Below, piece after piece: positions 61,410 through 64,000 of a stretch of 64,000 nt of DNA. The notes below the pieces were generated by a model. It was not told where the DNA came from, did no database searches, and saw nothing but the letters and a program-made list of their open reading frames with translations. Numbering within the stretch: position 1 is the first letter of the stretch; each line of letters opens with the position of its first letter. The translations under genes were made by a program, and so were the position numbers. The stretch lies in NCBI RefSeq assembly GCF_014202975.1, contig NZ_JACHHZ010000003.1, positions 620,001 to 684,000 of the forward strand, read 5' to 3'. Source of the DNA: Povalibacter uvarum (GTDB taxonomy: Bacteria; Pseudomonadota; Gammaproteobacteria; Steroidobacterales; Steroidobacteraceae).

Positions 61410-62903
61410 TCACGCCGCAATCATCGCCACCAGTTCGCTTCCGTTCTTGAGCTGCTCCAGCGACCGGACGCGCTCGATGACCTGTTTCGCCCGCGCACCA
61501 CCCAATCGCGGCGACATCAGCTCCATGGCTTTCTCTTCGACTTCCTGACGACTCATCGGGTGCGAAGGGAAGCCGACCACGTAAGGCACGTAGGCCTCGT
61601 GTTTCCTGCCGCCGTTCTCGATCACGATGACTCGCGCCGATTCCGTGCGCGGTGAACCCGCCGGTGCTTCCTGCGCCGGATCGTGCACGATCGAGATACG
61701 CTCCATGAGCGCTTTCACCTTCGCATCGTTCGCCATCCGCTCCAGCGACTGGGCCGAAACGAAGTCCAGCCTGCCGTCGAGAAGAATGATCGACGTCGTG
61801 TAGCGCAGGTTCAGTGCAGGCATGGCAGCGTCGCGAAAGGCCTGCCAGCGGCCGGGCATTTCGATGCGGACCGACTGCACGTTGCCGCGATCGATCTTCG
61901 GCAGCAGGTCCAGCAGGCCCTTGATCGCAGGTTGCGTCGGGCCCCCCACGGGATAGCGCTTGAACGCCGTCAGCGGCAGCTCCGATCGCTCGCCCAGCCT
62001 GTCGATCAGGTACGCGGGATTCGAATCGCCCTTCGCGAAGAGGCCGCCGCGCAGCCAGCCTTCCGGATTGTCGAAACTGTCCCTTACGCCGCGGAAACCG
62101 GCTTCCACGAAAAGAGCGGCCTGCAATCCATTGCGTGCCCCCATGCCCGCGAACACGAACGCCTTCTCGATGTGCTCGACATCCAGAAGCCACTGCCATG
62201 ATCCGGACGCCTGTTGGGCGCTGAAGGTGAGCAGGTCGCTGATGCGGTTCTCCGGAATCCCCATCATTACGGCCGCCGCCGCCGCAGTGCCGAACACTGG
62301 GCCGATGCCGTGATTCGCGAGGCCGGAGTCATAGAGATTGCGCACGCCGACGGCCTTGGGCACGCGTGATGCCATTTCATAACCAGTCACGATGGCGCGC
62401 ACGAGTGCGTCGCCGCTGCCGCCACGAACTTCCGCAAGCGCAATCGCCGCGCTCACGATGGACGGGCCCGGTTGCACGAAGGCTGAAGGGATGAAGTCGT
62501 TGATCTCGGCAGCGTGCCCGCACATCGCACTCGCGAAAACAGCATCGCTCAATGCGGCTTTCTCCTTCGTGCCGAGAATCGTTGCGCCGTTGCTCACTGA
62601 TCCGGTTTGCGCAACTGCGTAGCGGCGGGCGAGCACGGATGGCTCGAGATCGCGACACGCCACGATCGACGCGAGCGTATCGAGGATGTGCTGGCGCGCG
62701 AGCTCGCGATGCTCTTCGGGAATCGACGTCGTGCGATTGCCTGCTATGTAGCGCGACACGACTGGAGTGACGACGACGCTGGAAGTGTCTTTGGTCGTGG
62801 CTGCTGCGGACTGACTGGCCTGCGTCGACGCGGCAGTCAGTGCCGCGGGTGTGGCGGCGAGTAATGCCATCGCCTGCCGGCGATCGACCGTGGGTGTGCT
62901 CAT
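61410..62903 (-). CDS. MmgE/PrpD-family protein
   Basis: The 497-residue product has an N-terminal Tat-like leader (VDRRQAMALLAATPAALTAA), which is unusual because most members are cytosolic. The body has family stretches: HRELARQHILDTLASIVACR near residue 70, AHEINDF-type CGHAAEINDFIPSAFVQPGP, and GMGARNGLQAALFVEAGFRG. The family contains 2-methylcitrate dehydratase and related enzymes with mixed functions. The reaction here is not fixed. It is divergent from a carboxylesterase gene and convergent with the EF-hand gene. Confidence 0.82.
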   Translation of the reverse strand: MSTPTVDRRQAMALLAATPAALTAASTQASQSAAATTKDTSSVVVTPVVSRYIAGNRTTSIPEEHRELARQHILDTLASIVACRDLEPSVLARRYAVAQTGSVSNGATILGTKEKAALSDAVFASAMCGHAAEINDFIPSAFVQPGPSIVSAAIALAEVRGGSGDALVRAIVTGYEMASRVPKAVGVRNLYDSGLANHGIGPVFGTAAAAAVMMGIPENRISDLLTFSAQQASGSWQWLLDVEHIEKAFVFAGMGARNGLQAALFVEAGFRGVRDSFDNPEGWLRGGLFAKGDSNPAYLIDRLGERSELPLTAFKRYPVGGPTQPAIKGLLDLLPKIDRGNVQSVRIEMPGRWQAFRDAAMPALNLRYTTSIILLDGRLDFVSAQSLERMANDAKVKALMERISIVHDPAQEAPAGSPRTESARVIVIENGGRKHEAYVPYVVGFPSHPMSRQEVEEKAMELMSPRLGGARAKQVIERVRSLEQLKNGSELVAMIAA

Positions 62904-63026
62904 CAGGCTCCGTCGTCAGGTGTGTAGTTAGGTGAAGGCGCGTCGGCGCGAAATTGTGCGTGGCTATACTGCCCGGCGATTGCTGGGTCGATCGTCAGTA
63001 ATTGTGAGCGTTGGCGGGGAAAGAGA

Positions 63027-64000
63027 ATGAAACTGAGTCGCCGGGAGCTGATTGCGAAGAGTCTCGTGCTTGCGGCGGGAACGCTGCCCGGAGGCTCGCT
63101 GCTGGCGCAGCCTGCATCGCAGTCCGTCGTGGAGACCGCGCAAGGAAGGGTCCGCGGATCGATTGCTCCAAACGGTGTGCATGTCTTCAAAGGGATGCGC
63201 TATGCGGGTTCGTCCGCGGGTGTGCTCCGATTCATGCCGCCGACGGCGCCGCCGCGCTGGGCCGGCATCCAGGATGCGCTCGAGTATGGCGATCAGTCGC
63301 CGCAGGCACGCAGCTCGCTCGCTGCCGCGCAGGCAATGTCGGACGACTGTCTGCGAATCAACGTGTGGACGCCGGGTGCCGATGGGGCGAAGCGCCCCGT
63401 AATGCTGTGGTTTCACGGCGGCGGCTTCGAGGCGGGCGCGGGTTCGATTCCTCTGTATGACGGCACGCGCATGGCGCGCCGCGGCGATGTCGTGGTTGCG
63501 ACCATCAATCATCGGCTGAATGTATTCGGGAATTGTTATCTGGGCGGCGTACTTGGCGACGACTTTGCGCAGTCAGGCAACGTCGGCTATCTCGACCTCA
63601 TCGCGTCGATGCGATGGGTGAAGGAAAACATCGCGCGGTTCGGCGGTGATCCGGACAACGTGATGATCTACGGCCAATCGGGCGGCGGACGGAAGGTGAG
63701 TCTCTGCTACGCAGGCCGGGATGCGCAGGGGCTGTTCCACAAAGGCGTCGTACAGAGCGGATCGCATCTGAAGGTACAAACCACCGAGCGCGCCAACGAG
63801 TTGACGGAGCAGTTGCTCAAGGAACTCGGGATTGCGGCCAACGATGCACGCAAGCTGCAAACCATCGACGTCGAAACCTTGTCCGCCGCGCAGCGCAAGG
63901 TGATTGCCGCCGCAGGCGCTAGATTCTCGCCAGTTCTCGACGGCAGAACATTCACCGCGCATCCCTTCCTGCCGGACGCGCCGGCCATCTCCAATCACTT
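63027..64000 (+). CDS. Exported type-B carboxylesterase, truncated at the window edge
   Basis: The ATG at 63027 follows a GGGGAAAGAG stretch and starts a Tat-type leader (KLSRRELIAKSLVLAAGTLP). The visible 324 codons show the landmarks KGMRYAGSSAGVLRF, SDDCLRINVWTPGA, the oxyanion WFHGGGFEAGAGSI and the nucleophile elbow IYGQSGGGRKVSL. The catalytic His lies beyond the window. A TATACT -10-like box sits at 62965-62970 in the 123-base divergent gap to the MmgE/PrpD gene. This is the second such enzyme within 4 kb; a long frame starting at 63011 is only a shadow. Confidence 0.88.
   Translation, partial: MKLSRRELIAKSLVLAAGTLPGGSLLAQPASQSVVETAQGRVRGSIAPNGVHVFKGMRYAGSSAGVLRFMPPTAPPRWAGIQDALEYGDQSPQARSSLAAAQAMSDDCLRINVWTPGADGAKRPVMLWFHGGGFEAGAGSIPLYDGTRMARRGDVVVATINHRLNVFGNCYLGGVLGDDFAQSGNVGYLDLIASMRWVKENIARFGGDPDNVMIYGQSGGGRKVSLCYAGRDAQGLFHKGVVQSGSHLKVQTTERANELTEQLLKELGIAANDARKLQTIDVETLSAAQRKVIAAAGARFSPVLDGRTFTAHPFLPDAPAISNH

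Overview
The window is 64 kb of GC-rich, densely coded chromosome from a Gram-negative bacterium. Large TonB-dependent receptors, a periplasmic nitrate reductase operon, Tat-exported redox proteins, a HiPIP, two-component propeller sensors and several ECF sigma factors fit an environmental gammaproteobacterium. Steroidobacteraceae or Nevskiales would suit this mix, but that placement is inference; no rRNA or other marker is present. I saw no tRNA, rRNA, CRISPR array, prophage or insertion sequence.

Layout. 1-2.7 kb: a truncated winged-helix membrane regulator, divergent from two c-type cytochromes. 2.7-6.6 kb: a FAD oxidoreductase, two unrecognised proteins and a cupin. 6.6-8.2 kb: an ECF sigma, a probable anti-sigma and an exported beta-sandwich protein. 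8.3-10.5 kb: a serine hydrolase and a PIN ribonuclease-like protein. 10.5-17.5 kb: an ECF sigma with a Ser/Thr kinase-TPR protein, then a large ZU5/Calx-beta/delta-60 lipoprotein. 17.5-21.2 kb: a LuxR-type response regulator and its propeller histidine kinase. 21.4-29 kb: small-molecule hydrolases, an AraC regulator, an SDR, cupin and HD proteins. 29-34.3 kb: a CBM9/DUF5916-like protein, a GIY-YIG-like protein and an M13 zinc peptidase. 34.3-35.6 kb: three tandem 51-residue exported small proteins set among palindromic repeats. 35.7-40 kb: napEDABC behind a hairpin-rich leader. 40-43.3 kb: a second ECF sigma/kinase-TPR pair. 43.6-51.5 kb: two TonB receptors flanking an M48 peptidase. 51.7-53.2 kb: two convergent TetR-type regulators. 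53.4-60.6 kb: HiPIP, cytochrome c', a DUF1592/DUF1552 gene pair, an unknown exported protein, a glyoxalase-fold protein and a carboxylesterase. 60.9-64 kb: an EF-hand protein, an MmgE/PrpD protein and a second carboxylesterase that runs off the end.

How the genes work together. Respiration is represented by napEDABC (quinol to NapC to NapB/NapA), with HiPIP and c-type cytochromes as electron carriers. Signal transduction is over-represented: three ECF systems, two kinase-TPR proteins, one two-component system and several one-component regulators. In the two sigma factors paired with kinases, the acidic sigma-2.2 residues are replaced by Thr/Ser or neutral residues. The third sigma, paired with a membrane anti-sigma, keeps the acidic residues. 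This suggests that two of the systems are switched on by phosphorylation.

The least explained element is the trio of 51-residue proteins (34333-35591). They are identical in length and share a signal-peptide-like core and a C-terminal GYS(V/I)T(V/I)TQ(I/L)Q motif. Two of them also share a leader hairpin at exactly the same distance from the start codon and a hairpin just after the stop.
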